From Mesodorylaimus sp. YZB2_4 (taxonomy: Eukaryota; Nematoda; Enoplea; Dorylaimida; Dorylaimidae): 64,000 bases of DNA. Shown piece after piece: positions 35,301 through 45,205 of this stretch. A program made the position numbers and the translations under genes. Position 1 is the stretch's first letter; every line of letters begins with the position of its first letter. Location: contig JASANH010001726.1 of assembly GCA_030248295.1 (NCBI GenBank), positions 248,001 to 312,000 on the forward strand, in the 5' to 3' direction. The notes under the pieces were generated by a model. That model searched no databases and had not been told where the DNA came from. It saw nothing but the letters and a program-made list of their open reading frames with translations.

Positions 35301-36026
35301 AGACCATCTTCTATCCCTCACAATCACGTACGTAACCGACCGTTCTTTTAGACAGCAAACCCCAAAAAGACCCCCAGCTATCAGCCCACACACGAATGCA
35401 CGTCAACGACCACTTTGCACGCGCTACACATAAGACGCAAGGCACTGACACTCACGCAAGTTGGCGCCCATTTCGAACTTCGTCACACATGCCCATTATT
35501 GCCCTTACCGTAGAAATGGCCCTAAGCAAGGCTAACAAAAACACTGGCAGTATATTAAAGCACAGTATGCCAAGTAGCAAGAAGATGAATTTGAATGGTT
35601 TTTATTTCGCGCAATTGTGAATGATTTTAGGATTTTCGTCACTATTTGAGGATTGCGAATTCCACGAAGCCGGACAATAAAGAAAGTCTGAACATGTATG
35701 TTGCCAAAACTTCAAAGCATAGTCCGGTGTGTAAAACTACTGTAGTGAAATTGCAGAAATAATTTCGCCAAGGTTAACGTGTATTTTGAAAATTTGGACG
35801 TCGTCGAATATTATGTAACCAGGCACTATTCGGTATGTAACTATCTACAGAAGAGCGAGCGACACCCAACTGTTGTCAGTTTATCAACAACTTTTAGCTT
35901 TTTGACCTCTTGTGGGATTTATCGGCCATTGCGGGTTTGGCATTAGGAATTTCTGTCATCAGTGTTTTCGAAGTGGTGAAACTAATTCAATGGAGTATTA
36001 GCAAAGCAAGATCAAGCAATGCCTAA
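29368..36026 (+). CDS. DEG/ENaC channel with C-type-lectin-like domain and mucin stalk (paralogue 2)
   Basis: Predicted 1146-residue channel subunit. Exons: 29368-29559, 29612-30320, 30388-31916, 31973-32127, 32180-32277, 32377-32537, 33025-33123, 33181-33292, 34525-34588, 34650-34701, 35631-35695, 35757-35832, 35898-36026. All junctions are GT..AG and the frame stays open. Domain order: N-terminus; TM1 (31-53); LVRNQLEFPAVTLCNLNPYK; polybasic KKRRR (125-129); lectin-like domain (about 154-300, ending SAIICE); Thr-rich stalk (302-810); LDEMLLLCTFNGVQC; YGNCYTYN (872-879); LRVIVHQPNE; ACMRSCYQADIIERCHCGDP; CDCPPACNSVVYEITQS; VNVYFENLDVVEYYV; and TM2 with IAGLALGISVISVFEVV. These last boxes are textbook DEG/ENaC. 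The HG gating pair is replaced by VV. The ATG was chosen because it aligns with the paralogue start (MAKTR versus MAETR). Long introns 33293-34524 and 34702-35630 hold no recognised exon. Confidence 0.9.
29879..30320 (+). other. C-type-lectin-like domain coding segment (paralogue 2)
   Basis: Encodes residues about 154-300: C.VTWQEGFACC, SRLARLDNPSLISKLIS, GGWCGL, QYYWHD, an internal ALC.DC, NNGDPVGWLNTGGGGVQIWLEN and the closing AIICE. Length and cysteine positions match the paralogue exactly. Sugar-binding EPN/QPD is absent, with GDP in its place, so glycan binding by the classical route is doubtful. Confidence 0.6.
30448..30836 (+). repeat. 30/60-bp coding tandem repeat in the mucin stalk of paralogue 2
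   Basis: About 13 units of 30 bp encoding T-T-S-T-A-T-T-S-R-P. Within it, 30541-30780 is four identical 60-bp units in which two synonymous versions alternate (ACA-GCG and ACG-GCC for Thr-Ala). The perfect 60-bp periodicity indicates very recent unit expansion. A long Val/Leu-rich frame on the opposite strand is a shadow of this array. Confidence 0.92.
33293..34524. other. 1.2-kb intron of channel paralogue 2
   Basis: It corresponds in position to the 2.9-kb repeat-filled intron of paralogue 1. No exon or named repeat was recognised. Short ACAAGT/ACTAGT-rich words recur between 33830 and 34280. Confidence 0.6.
34702..35630. other. 0.93-kb intron of channel paralogue 2
   Basis: The orthologous intron in paralogue 1 is only 66 bp, so this one has been enlarged. 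An open stretch at 34860-35060 is not an exon, because no junction phase fits and the paralogue lacks it. Confidence 0.6.
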
Positions 36027-38048
36027 TTTTTCTCTTCCTTGGATTCATTACTGCACATTTTGAGTGTACACTGTGTCGCGTGTCATGTTGCTTCATGCAG
36101 CGAGCGCACGACTGCCTAGGCAGGGCAGATATTGATCGCTAGTACTCCATTGTCTGCACTTCAGGACCCCTGTTTGCGGTCTATATTTGCTTATTGTATT
36201 CCGTGTGTTGGTATCAGAAACTGTATCTTTTATGTTTGATACTGAAAATTAACACGATGCGGAGAAATCTTCTCCTCCCTCTGTCGTTTGTCTGAACGAT
36301 TGCATCATAATGAAACAGAGCAACTTTGTCACCTCTTTTGTCATAACAACGCTTGAATCATCAAGCGGCTTTCCTGAAATTATTTTGTAACATCTCGTCG
36401 AGATAATAAACTTTAGACAGGGTCTGTGGAAACACGAACAAATAATTAAAGACCAAGCACTGCTTTAATTAATCATTGAGCTGGACTGCAAAATGTGACC
36501 ACCTTCAAATCAGCTTCCCTGGAGTTCTTTGTTGACACTAAAACCCTGCATGCCAACCGTCTTTATTTTGAAATACCTCTGATCTTTCGACCTCCATTGC
36601 GAACATTGGGCGCGGCAGACGGTGTAGATTCCTAGCTTTTGCTTCGCAGTTTATCACTTTCAGGGACAAGCCTTGTCAGTGAAGCTTTGGTATCCTTCGA
36701 GGAAACCGTCAGCCTGTCCAACTCGCCGATTATTCCTAATTTCTCGGCTATATGACCAGCCAGTGTTTACATCAACATTTCATCTATAAGAGCTACAATA
36801 AGAGTCAACATTAACAAATTATTATACGTAGCACCTGCCGAATCTGCCAGCCAGAAGCTGTCTTACGATTAGCCGAACAATTAGAGCTGATTGACGTGCA
36901 CGTCTTGCAGCAGGTTCGATTTCTGCGATGTCGATTGATGATAGTGTCAAATAGGAGGGCTAAAAAAACCTAATTTCCAGAAAAAGAATTCTTAAAATTC
37001 TCCTTGGGAAGGCGCGCTCGAAATAGAGAAACGCGGAACACCTAACTGTGTTTATAAATACTAAAACAAAGATTATGGACCACTAGAGCAGAAACAGGTT
37101 TCATAAGCTTCCTTTTTTATGTGCCGGTTTCCTATTCCTACTGATCGATTTCCCCAATCGAATTCCAGTTTTGATGAAACTGAGAACGTTACGCCCACGA
37201 TATGTCGAAGGTGATGCGGAGACGGCAGAACCAGATGCTGATAACCGAAATAATACGAAACACACAAACGAGACATGTTATTCAGATGGCTCTTTTTTAA
37301 TTGGCGCCACCTCATTAGTACCTGCAGATCACACAACGCGCGCAAAAGGCAAGAGGCGAGCTTTGAACGGACTATAAATTAGGTTTGACTAATAGCTGGA
37401 GCAGGGTGGAAACAAAGACTGCTTTTAGTAGATTGGTCCTGGGTGAAGGTGTGTATTTCAGCACCTCCGAGTTCTCTGCTGGTTCAGCAATGCAAATGTC
37501 GATCAGCGAAGATCAGTGGGTCGATTATTAGATCAGTGTAATCAATGTCGATCAGTGAAGATCGCGATGCAAGTCGTGTGTCTTCCGTCCTGCATCGCGA
37601 TGTTTTTTTTTCTGTTACAAGGACATCACAGAGATCACATGATAGCAAATAGGTAGACGTGCAGGGGCATGAAGGGCTGCAATCTGAGTTGGAGGGCTGA
37701 ATAGCCCTTTTTGCATGCGCCTTTTTTGGTGGAATCGTCGCCTGGCGACTGATGGACAAGATTCTGGACCGCCACAGCAGAAATAGGTTTAATAAGCTTC
37801 TTTTATAATATGTGGGATGAGGCCAACATGAAGGATTGCTTTTTTATCCGTGTGCATAATTGGTTTTAGTGGTGACATGCGGGGAAATTTTATTTTAAAC
37901 AACCATAAGAAACGGGAACAATAAACTTTAACATGAGGAAAACTGGAAAAGTCGAACTGCGAATGGCAAGGTTAAAATATGAAATAAGGGAGGATCTGAC
38001 AGAGAGCATTGTGCGATAGTCGTTAGATCGCGGAGAATGTCACTTGTA
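36027..38048. other. Intergenic region, no recognised gene
   Basis: Two kb between the converging ends of channel paralogue 2 and the collagen gene. AATAAA-type signals occur at about 36404 (+). Nothing else could be supported. Confidence 0.5.
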
Positions 38049-39094
38049 TTAGGCCATTTTCGCTTTCCTCGATTTCGATTGTGGAGCAGTTCCAGCAACG
38101 CCACCACGAGTTGGACAAGCGCAATACTGGGAGTCTTTTCCTGGAGTTCCAGGCTCACCTCTTGGGCCAGGGACGCCTTGTTTTCCATCCTCACCTGAGA
38201 AACCAAAATTCACAGTCATTGATCTGTTTGATCAATTGGGAGAATAAAAATACCTGGATTTCCTGCACGGCCTGGTGGGCCGGGGTCGCCAGCCTTGCCT
38301 GGAACCCCATCACGATCTGCCTTTGGACCAGGCTGACCAGCAGGACCTCTGAAACCTCACTGTGGGTGTAACAGAAGAGAGTAGTAGGGGCACTTACGGA
38401 TCGCCAGCCTTTCCAGCAGGACCAAGTGGCCCTTTGACGCCTTCCTCAGCATTACCACCCGCAGCACCTTTCTCTCCTGGTTTGCCGTGAGCTCCAGGGC
38501 CGCCAGCAGGTCCAGCTGGACCAGCTGGGCCAAGAGAGCCAGCCTTTCCTGGGTTTCCAAGCGGGCCCACAGGTCCTTTGGGGCCTGGAGCACCCGGAGT
38601 GCCAGTCGGTCCTCTTTCACCTTTCGGACCCGCTGGGCAAGCGTGGCATGGTTCAGACGTCACCACTGGCCCCGTCCACGTTGGACCAGGTCCACCTGGA
38701 GGACCCTTGGCTCCTTGCGGAGGCGCTGATTCTCCATCGGCGCCTGGAAGACCAGGAGGTCCTGGCGGGCCAGGTGGGCATGAGTTTTCTGAAAAAAATT
38801 TCACTGCATTCTTCTTCCGGCGAAAGGTTGCAACTGAAACTTACGATCGTAACAATGGCAATGTTCGAATTGCCTGGCTACTCTACCGCGCACAACTTTT
38901 CCACCTCGCAAAGTGACGATTTTCGACCACGTGTCCTCGGTCATTCCCTTGAATTCCTCCATGCCTTGATTCAATTTCAAATGGATCGTCGAACTTTTCT
39001 CGAACAGTATTGGCACCGACAAGAAGCATGCCAGCATGGCGACGATATTCAGCGTTATGGCCGCTGTGGCCATCAGGTCGGTAGTCGTAGTCAT
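38049..39094 (-). CDS. Nematode cuticle collagen
   Basis: Structural exoskeleton collagen of 293 residues in four exons on the minus strand: 39094-38845, 38788-38398, 38348-38254, 38194-38049 (the 38788 boundary is good to one base). The N-terminus has the cuticle-collagen domain: a hydrophobic anchor ([22 protein letters not shown], about residues 10-31), [13 protein letters not shown], then a basic RGRVARQ processing site (homologous to the subtilisin cleavage site) and CHCYD. Gly-X-Y blocks follow, starting [10 protein letters not shown], interrupted by a cysteine pair in [15 protein letters not shown]. The C-terminus is [12 protein letters not shown] plus a basic tail, as in the family. 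Introns are 46-60 bp. One triplet in exon 3 reads KADRDG, a slip in the Gly-X-Y register. This gene is the main evidence that the organism is a nematode. Confidence 0.95.
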
Positions 39095-39169
39095 TTTCGC
39101 GACTTGAAGGAAGAAGGGGAGAGCTGAGCAAGGAGAGAAAGGCGCTGTGATTGCCAAGGACACCGGTCG

Positions 39170-39177
39170 CTTTTATA
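39170..39177 (-). promoter_or_regulatory. TATA box of the collagen gene
   Basis: On the minus strand TATAAAAG lies 76 bp upstream of the collagen ATG. This predicts transcription starting about 25-30 bp downstream, near 39145, and a 5' leader of about 50 bases. TATA-driven promoters are common for cuticle collagens. Confidence 0.6.
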
Positions 39178-40245
39178 GTAAACATTTCACGCTTCTTTGA
39201 TTCAAATTCATCATTTTAGACAAAAAGTTTGTCAAGAATTCTAGTTGGAGGTCCTAAGAATCGACCTTCTTTTCTGTGAAATAGCTCACTAAATCAGGTT
39301 CTGTTTATTCGAATGGGAAATATTCATTTTTCGTCTGATTCGGCAAAGTACACGATTCAGAAACACTTTTCTTGTTATCTTTGATTCCATAAGATATAAT
39401 ACCCATTTTACTCGACTAGACTGTGGATCTTCTCGCGTCTCGTTTTGTCCTGATTCGAAAAAGAAAACGAGTTGTGACTGCCCAAAGACAGTGGGAATTC
39501 CGAGACGATGTTCTAGAAACTAAACTGCCTGTGACAAGAACACGTGTAAAACTATTGAAGAGAGTCGCCTTTCACGATCAGAAGACATTCATGCAAAGAT
39601 GATGAGTCTGAGAAATCAAGTGTAGAACCAATGAATGATCGCTTTGTCATACGTTTTTTACTGCGGCGTTCACTTATTCGACAATCAAACAAATGCATGA
39701 CGAGGAGAAAAAGGGCGATGGCAATAGAGAATACAACACCGACTTTTTATAATAATTTACAAGAATTTATTTCTCTGTTTCTGAACAACCAATACGATCA
39801 AGCGGCAATAAAAAACGATGACTCAACATCACTTGTGACCGCGCTTATTGGTTCCACGAGTACTCTAGTTTAGGCACGGTTTATGCGCTGGTTGTGGTTC
39901 CCGGCACCACATAATTGCCCACAATCAGCCAGTATTGGTGAAGTCAAACCAAAAAAAACTTGCAGAACCCCAGTCCCTAACCTTGCTATCGTGACCACGC
40001 TCATCGTCAGTCGTGTGAGGCAGAGTTAGGTTTTTCTCAGCCAACTATTAAAGATCTCTCTTTCGTTCGCGATCGTCGTCCCATTCTAAATAGCTCAACT
40101 GGGACACCATTGCCGTTTCCATCCCTAATGGCATCACCTTCAGTAAGCTCTATCTTTGATGCGGTGTCACGCCATCTATGTATGTTCTCTCACGCCAGTT
40201 GCGCAGTTACGGGCGAGTGCTCGACTCGCGGGCCTGTGAGTCATT

Positions 40246-40315
40246 TCGTCTAAAATGTGTCCCTTCACCTTCCAGAAGCATTTGGTGATGAGGTAACACA
40301 TGAACAAACATGAGC
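40246..40315 (-). repeat. SINE body fragment
   Basis: Shares AAAATGTGTCCCTTCACCT, TTTGGTG.TG.GGTAA and CATGAACA..CATGA with 13334-13452. No A or B box was seen in this copy. Confidence 0.5.
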
Positions 40316-41065
40316 GAGCTTATCTAATCAGAGTCAAGTCTGACAAGTCTGACATTCGATAACGCTGATGAAAGAATGGCAGCAAACTCGTTCCATAAAA
40401 ACTTACTATTACACCCTACCACTGCGCTTTCAAGCCAATCAAAATGCTTTGAGCGTATAAGGAAGGCAGGGCAAAGAGATAAAAGCACAGCCAGCAACTA
40501 GTAAGGCGACTGATGATGAACAGCAACATCAGCTCAAGTCGATGACACCGATAGTGGCCAAGGCTAACCTTGCTCGATGTGTATGCTTTTGCTTGTTTTT
40601 GTGTGTAGGCGCCGTGTATATGCATACCATGGGGGCGAAATGTCTTAAAGGAAATAAGTGGGCCTCGATTTTCGGCAATTTCTGGAGCCAAATATTTTCA
40701 GGCAAGTGTTTCTTGTCGCGAAGAGCGTGATATTCAAACAATGATCTGATAGAGACTAGGTGGGGGCTACTGTTGCCGTTGTCGTTCACGAGCCGCCCAG
40801 TGCTGTGTGGCTTGCGTGGCTGTTTGTTTGTCTGTCTCTGAACCAATCGATTACGCGTCTTTACGTCAGCGCGAAACGAACATGACACAAGACGTGGCAC
40901 AGCCAAGACAAGGAGTTCATCCAAAACAGGATAAAATGCTAATTTGTCAGTGTTTGCACCACGATACGAGAAGCTGGCGACGACCCAATAAACCTGGGAG
41001 CAAAGCGACACGATGTCCGTCTGATCGTGAGTTTACCTATCGCACCAGGGTTTGTCAGTGGCAGG

Positions 41066-41142
41066 CGTGGCCGAGGGGAAAAGGCGCTTGCATTGGTGCT
41101 AATTAGTTCAACTGTGTGCAAGTTCAACTCCCACTTCATCCA
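41066..41142 (+). repeat. tRNA-like sequence (decayed tRNA or SINE head)
   Basis: GGCGTGGCCGAGGGGAAAAGGCG resembles the 5' half of a class II tRNA, and AAGTTCAACTCCC matches a B box. The acceptor stem does not pair well, so a functional tRNA is not called. Confidence 0.4.
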
Positions 41143-41834
41143 TAAGTTTTGAATTTTTCTTTCTTTCTCGCGCATCATCACGTCACAGGTGATTCGTGGC
41201 TTTTCTCATCGTCGCGCCTCCTTGGTCTTTCCTTCCTACTCCCCCCCCCGGGAGGGATTTTCTCATAAATGAAATGGTGAATGGAATTGCAATGCAATAT
41301 TCCTGTTGCACAGAACGCAGGTCCATGCATACAGCTGATATTTTTTTGGCAGTAGCTGTGTAGTACATAACATCCTCATGGTCCAATGCCGTTTCTCGTC
41401 ACGCCAAACTGTTGAATGCAAGAAAGAATGAGCAACGTCCGAAGCCTCAATTCGATTGGACAATGGTCAGTTGTGTAAACTATTGTTGCCTCCTGCAGCT
41501 TCATTGTCCTCCCCTAACCATTCTTGGCAATCATCACACTTTGGCAGCAGCAAAGATTGAGTGTCTTTACGGGGGGGTTTCTCATAATCTAATCGTGTGT
41601 TCGTTCGTTCTAACGAGTAAGCGTGTCATTTGGTTCCCATTTCTGCGTTCACTCGCCTAGATTCTATTTGTTTTCTTCTCGAAAACGGCAAAATGTAATT
41701 GACGGGGGGCGCGCAGATGATTTGCATGGTGTACACGATGATGCCTTCATGCCACATTCTGCGTAGTGGGACAGATTGTGTGTCATTCGACTTGAATCCG
41801 TCTTGTTGCGGTTGCAGGGCAGGGCGCAGTGGTG

Positions 41835-42679
41835 CAGGCGCGGGCGCGTACGCAGGATTTGGGGGTCGTGGGGTGCCAACAAAAAATTTGCATAAATATG
41901 CTAATTTAGTGCATCACGCAAAGTCCAGGAGACGGATGTGGCTAAATAGAAAATAGAGTCCAGTTTGGTATTTCAAAATGAGCGCCGAAGGCGCGATCCG
42001 AGGGCGCGAAGCGCCCGAGAGGGGGTGGCCCCCGCCCCGCCGGAGGCGAAATTTTTTTAAAAATTAGCTTCTCGCAGACACAATTTTTCACGATTCTTTA
42101 AATAAATTTGCGAGAAATAACTTAGTTTAAGAAATCACTTTCTTTAACCCCGCCAAAAACTCAAGTCAAAAAGCTGAAGGCTTCTGCGTGGCTTCTGGCC
42201 TTCCAAAATTTGCGCACAATCTTTCTGATCGTACAGAAGCAATGAGTGCCATCTTTGTCAGCATACCGTACTCACCATATACAAGGAAAACCTTTAATGT
42301 TATCATCTTATACCGACGCCTTACCACTCCAGGTCGAATGCCGCCTGGAGTCGTAGGCGTCGGACATAAGATCCGATGGAAAGTGATTCCGCGGGGCTCA
42401 AATCCCTCTCCCACTTCTCTGGTTTGGAAGGGGACCGTTGGCCGCAATGCCACCCGCTGTGCTCGCAACTGGGTTTATATCCGCCCCACCGGAGGCGCAA
42501 AAATTTTGAATCTTGCACTGCGAAAACACAAAAATGTATGAAGTGGACATGTAACCAAACGCATGGCCGGGATTGCACGAAGTTTGTAAAGGTAGCTACC
42601 TTTACCTTACTTTTCAGGGTCGTTGGGGGCCCGCGCCCCCAAGCCCCCCCCCCCCCCCTTCCCCCTGCGTACGCGCCTG
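41835..42679. mobile_element. TIR element with GC-rich ends, unclassified
   Basis: About 845 bp whose ends are inverted relatives: CAGGCGCG..TACGCAGG at the left and CCTGCGTACGCGCCTG at the right. Sub-terminal G/C-rich runs follow on each side, and the interior is AT-richer with no coding frame. The left end carries a small GGGCGCG duplication. Flanking bases (AGTGGTG versus AGTCGTT) are only weakly similar, so a target duplication is not certain. Confidence 0.5.
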
Positions 42680-43409
42680 AGTCGTTCTAGGCGTCCTTCT
42701 TCCGAGATTATGAACAAGAGTTCAACTCTGCGCGCCGGTAAAGGTTTGCATCAATTAACATTTTTTCTTGTCTAAATCTGGGTGCTCGGTAGTGAGAAAT
42801 GAAGTCTCGCTTGGGCCAGAAAATGGCAAAAATCAGAAAAACAGAAGAAAGTGCTGATTCTGTCATGAGGAAATCCCCAAACCGTCTCTGACAGTGCAAT
42901 AGGCTTCGCATGTTACGTTTTTACTAATCGTAAGTTTTTACATTCACAGTATTGCATGCCCTCTGTCTCGAGGACCCCCTCCCCCCCCCCCCGTTCCCGT
43001 TTATGCAGATACTATACACGATCACAGATGACAGAGTAAACTGTCGTTGTGGTGCAGATGGTAATCAGGGCAGTTAACTCAGAAACACGTGTCTTCAGTT
43101 TCCGTTCTCTTCTTAACCACATGTTTTTGGCGATTTCTCTTGATTTCGGGTGCCTAGATCGCATGCCGCGGCATTTTATAAACCTAAAGATTGCATGAAT
43201 TATTTTATGTGTTTCAGTTGCTCTAACTCACAATTTGAGTATCGCCCTAACCGCTTTGAGTACATGGAAAAAGGACTAAAAGATTGACACAAATACGAGT
43301 AGAACTCATAAGTCAGGCAACAGATTACGCCCGCTGCGTCTCATTTATTTTGGGCGCAGGTGTGGGCTAGACAATAGGGTTTAGCCGTGAAAACAATGGG
43401 CTGGTCACT

Positions 43410-43490
43410 AACTTATTAACATTTGGCGGGCCTTAAAGTCGTTCAACGAGGGCTAACCATTTCCTTTAAAGGACGGTGTTCAAGTCCTCG
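43410..43490 (+). repeat. tRNA-like B-box segment
   Basis: GTGTTCAAGTCCTCGCGC gives a B-box match at the end of an 80-bp stretch with a weak A-box region. It is probably a SINE or tRNA relic. Confidence 0.25.
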
Positions 43491-43903
43491 CGCTATGACA
43501 AGACTGGTGAGTCTTTTATCCTACGAAATTGCCTCTCTTTAGCTGCTGCGCACTGTGCGACTCAATATGTGCATGAGAGACGGACAGAAAGCTGCAATTT
43601 AAAGTTCTCTTGCTGCACCCACAAGAGATTTGGAAGCTGGTTTACTATTTACTGTATGTAATGCACCTTCCGAAAATTTTTCATCAGTTCCTTTTATTTC
43701 ATTTCTCTCCTTAATTTTATCTAGCGCGGTGATGAATAGCGTTAAATCCTATCTCTGCACTTCTTAGAATAAGTCTTAAAAATCACCCCCGAAGGCAATC
43801 ATACCCATCATACCGCATTTATTCCAACCGACAGCAGAGCAAAAAACTGCAATGAATGCTGCTAGCAGCACACTTAGCGGTCGCAATTTCCCCAAAGTTA
43901 TTT

Positions 43904-45205
43904 TTATCCAACAGGGGACAGATTTTTTATGTTGCTGGTATGTTCTATCGCATTGACAATCTGCTCTTCGTCACTCTCCTCCTCGCCCCACTTCCGTCCA
44001 ATTTTACAAGCATCGCGAGTCCACCAGTCCAGGACATTGCTGACCCTGCGAGTCTCCCTCCTGGCCACCACCCTGCACAGGTTGCACCAGTAGTGGGGGC
44101 TGAGTCGGTTGTTGTCCGTGTAGTAGCTCATGCTCTCGTACTCCTCGTGCCAGCTCAAGTACTCGGAGTAGGCCGTGTCATTGCCATCCAAGTACAATAA
44201 ATAGTCTGCCAACTCCTTGACTGTCTTGAAATCATCTGCCGCGATGAAATATGGTTTCTTACACGTCGGGCACAAGTGCTCGTAAGGCGCACGCTCGAGC
44301 ACCACTAAAACCAAATAGTGACTGAGACGAGAAAAGAATTTTTCAGTGACATAATCGCGACAAATGCTATTTTCCATGGCAAGATAAAACTTGTACTCCT
44401 GCCCGATTTTTTGCCTGCAGCTGACCGCACTTTCTTCAGTCCAATGCGTACAATTGAGGGGCCCACATTTGCCATATATATCAACTGGAACATATTTTTT
44501 CAATTCATGGACGAGAAGATTTCGGTTCGAGGGGGTGGGGTAACAACGACTGACCGCCCAGGCCACAAGCTTCGTTTTATTCTTCATCACTGCTTTCAAA
44601 TCGACCTTTAGTGGCTTTTTCCGCTTGATAATCCATCCGAAGGGGGCGTACACGTCCGAATCGCGTCTGTATGACATTGTCAAGTTGAAATATGATCTTC
44701 TTTCTGGTGGTCGGTAATCTATGTTCAAGAAATACGGAGGCTCCCATAGTGCGAATACATAGTACTGGTCAGGATGGCGCACTGGCGGAATATCTGACCA
44801 ATTCATATTCCTGAATGCGTGGAAGACGATTGCTTGACTTTGTTCGAGCAAGGAGCGATCTTTGACTAAAGTACACGGTGGTAAATCGGGTGGGCAATGC
44901 GGAACAGGGCCGTGTTTAAAATCCATGCGATGGAATCTTGTCCAGGTCAGGATCATGATCGGATCTTCAGAATTTCTGATTGCGTTTTCAGGGCTGAGCT
45001 GGGCATAGCGTGGTTGTGAGGCTAGACGGCTCGAAGTTGAGTGACGAGAAATACTGAACAGATGCATGGTCAACATTGTGATTGAACAGAACACAACAAG
45101 CCAAGTTATACGCTTCCACTGGAAAATAAATCTGCGAATTTTCTTCAATACGAAACAAAAGAACATGATTAAATAAACGAAACATGGGGGTTTTCTATCG
45201 GCCAT
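43904..45205 (-). CDS. Alpha-1,3-fucosyltransferase, GT10 family
   Basis: Intronless frame for 433 residues; it transfers fucose from GDP-fucose to N-acetylglucosamine of glycoproteins or glycolipids in the Golgi (family knowledge). The start is the first ATG, giving MADRKPP. A hydrophobic anchor at about 33-53 marks a type II Golgi protein; a second short hydrophobic run at 8-20 is unusual. Family motifs: FALWEPPYF (151-159), FNLTMSYRRDSDVYAPFGW (173-191), KTKLVAWAVSRC, VDIYGKCGPL, and the donor-site block YKFYLAMENSICRDYVTEKFF (271-291). ERAPYEHLCP, ADDFKTVKELADYLLYLDGND and HYWCNLCRVV follow. There are several N-glycosylation sites. The acidic extension of about 25 residues after the core is atypical. 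Lack of introns, among intron-rich neighbours, could mean a retrogene. Confidence 0.92.
   Translation of the reverse strand: MADRKPPCFVYLIMFFCFVLKKIRRFIFQWKRITWLVVFCSITMLTMHLFSISRHSTSSRLASQPRYAQLSPENAIRNSEDPIMILTWTRFHRMDFKHGPVPHCPPDLPPCTLVKDRSLLEQSQAIVFHAFRNMNWSDIPPVRHPDQYYVFALWEPPYFLNIDYRPPERRSYFNLTMSYRRDSDVYAPFGWIIKRKKPLKVDLKAVMKNKTKLVAWAVSRCYPTPSNRNLLVHELKKYVPVDIYGKCGPLNCTHWTEESAVSCRQKIGQEYKFYLAMENSICRDYVTEKFFSRLSHYLVLVVLERAPYEHLCPTCKKPYFIAADDFKTVKELADYLLYLDGNDTAYSEYLSWHEEYESMSYYTDNNRLSPHYWCNLCRVVARRETRRVSNVLDWWTRDACKIGRKWGEEESDEEQIVNAIEHTSNIKNLSPVG

Larger units (their letters stand above)
39178..41834. other. Intergenic region with SINE traces
   Basis: No gene recognised. 40246-40315 shares a body with the SINE at 13334-13452. 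41068-41140 looks like a decayed tRNA-Ser-type head. Short open frames lack motifs. Confidence 0.45.

Noticed and set aside
38578-39127. Plus-strand frames across the collagen gene
   Set aside because: They are mirrors of the Gly-X-Y exons. The minus-strand model has family motifs and clean introns.
40529-41011. 160-codon minus-strand frame
   Set aside because: No recognisable domain, low-information composition and no splice partners.
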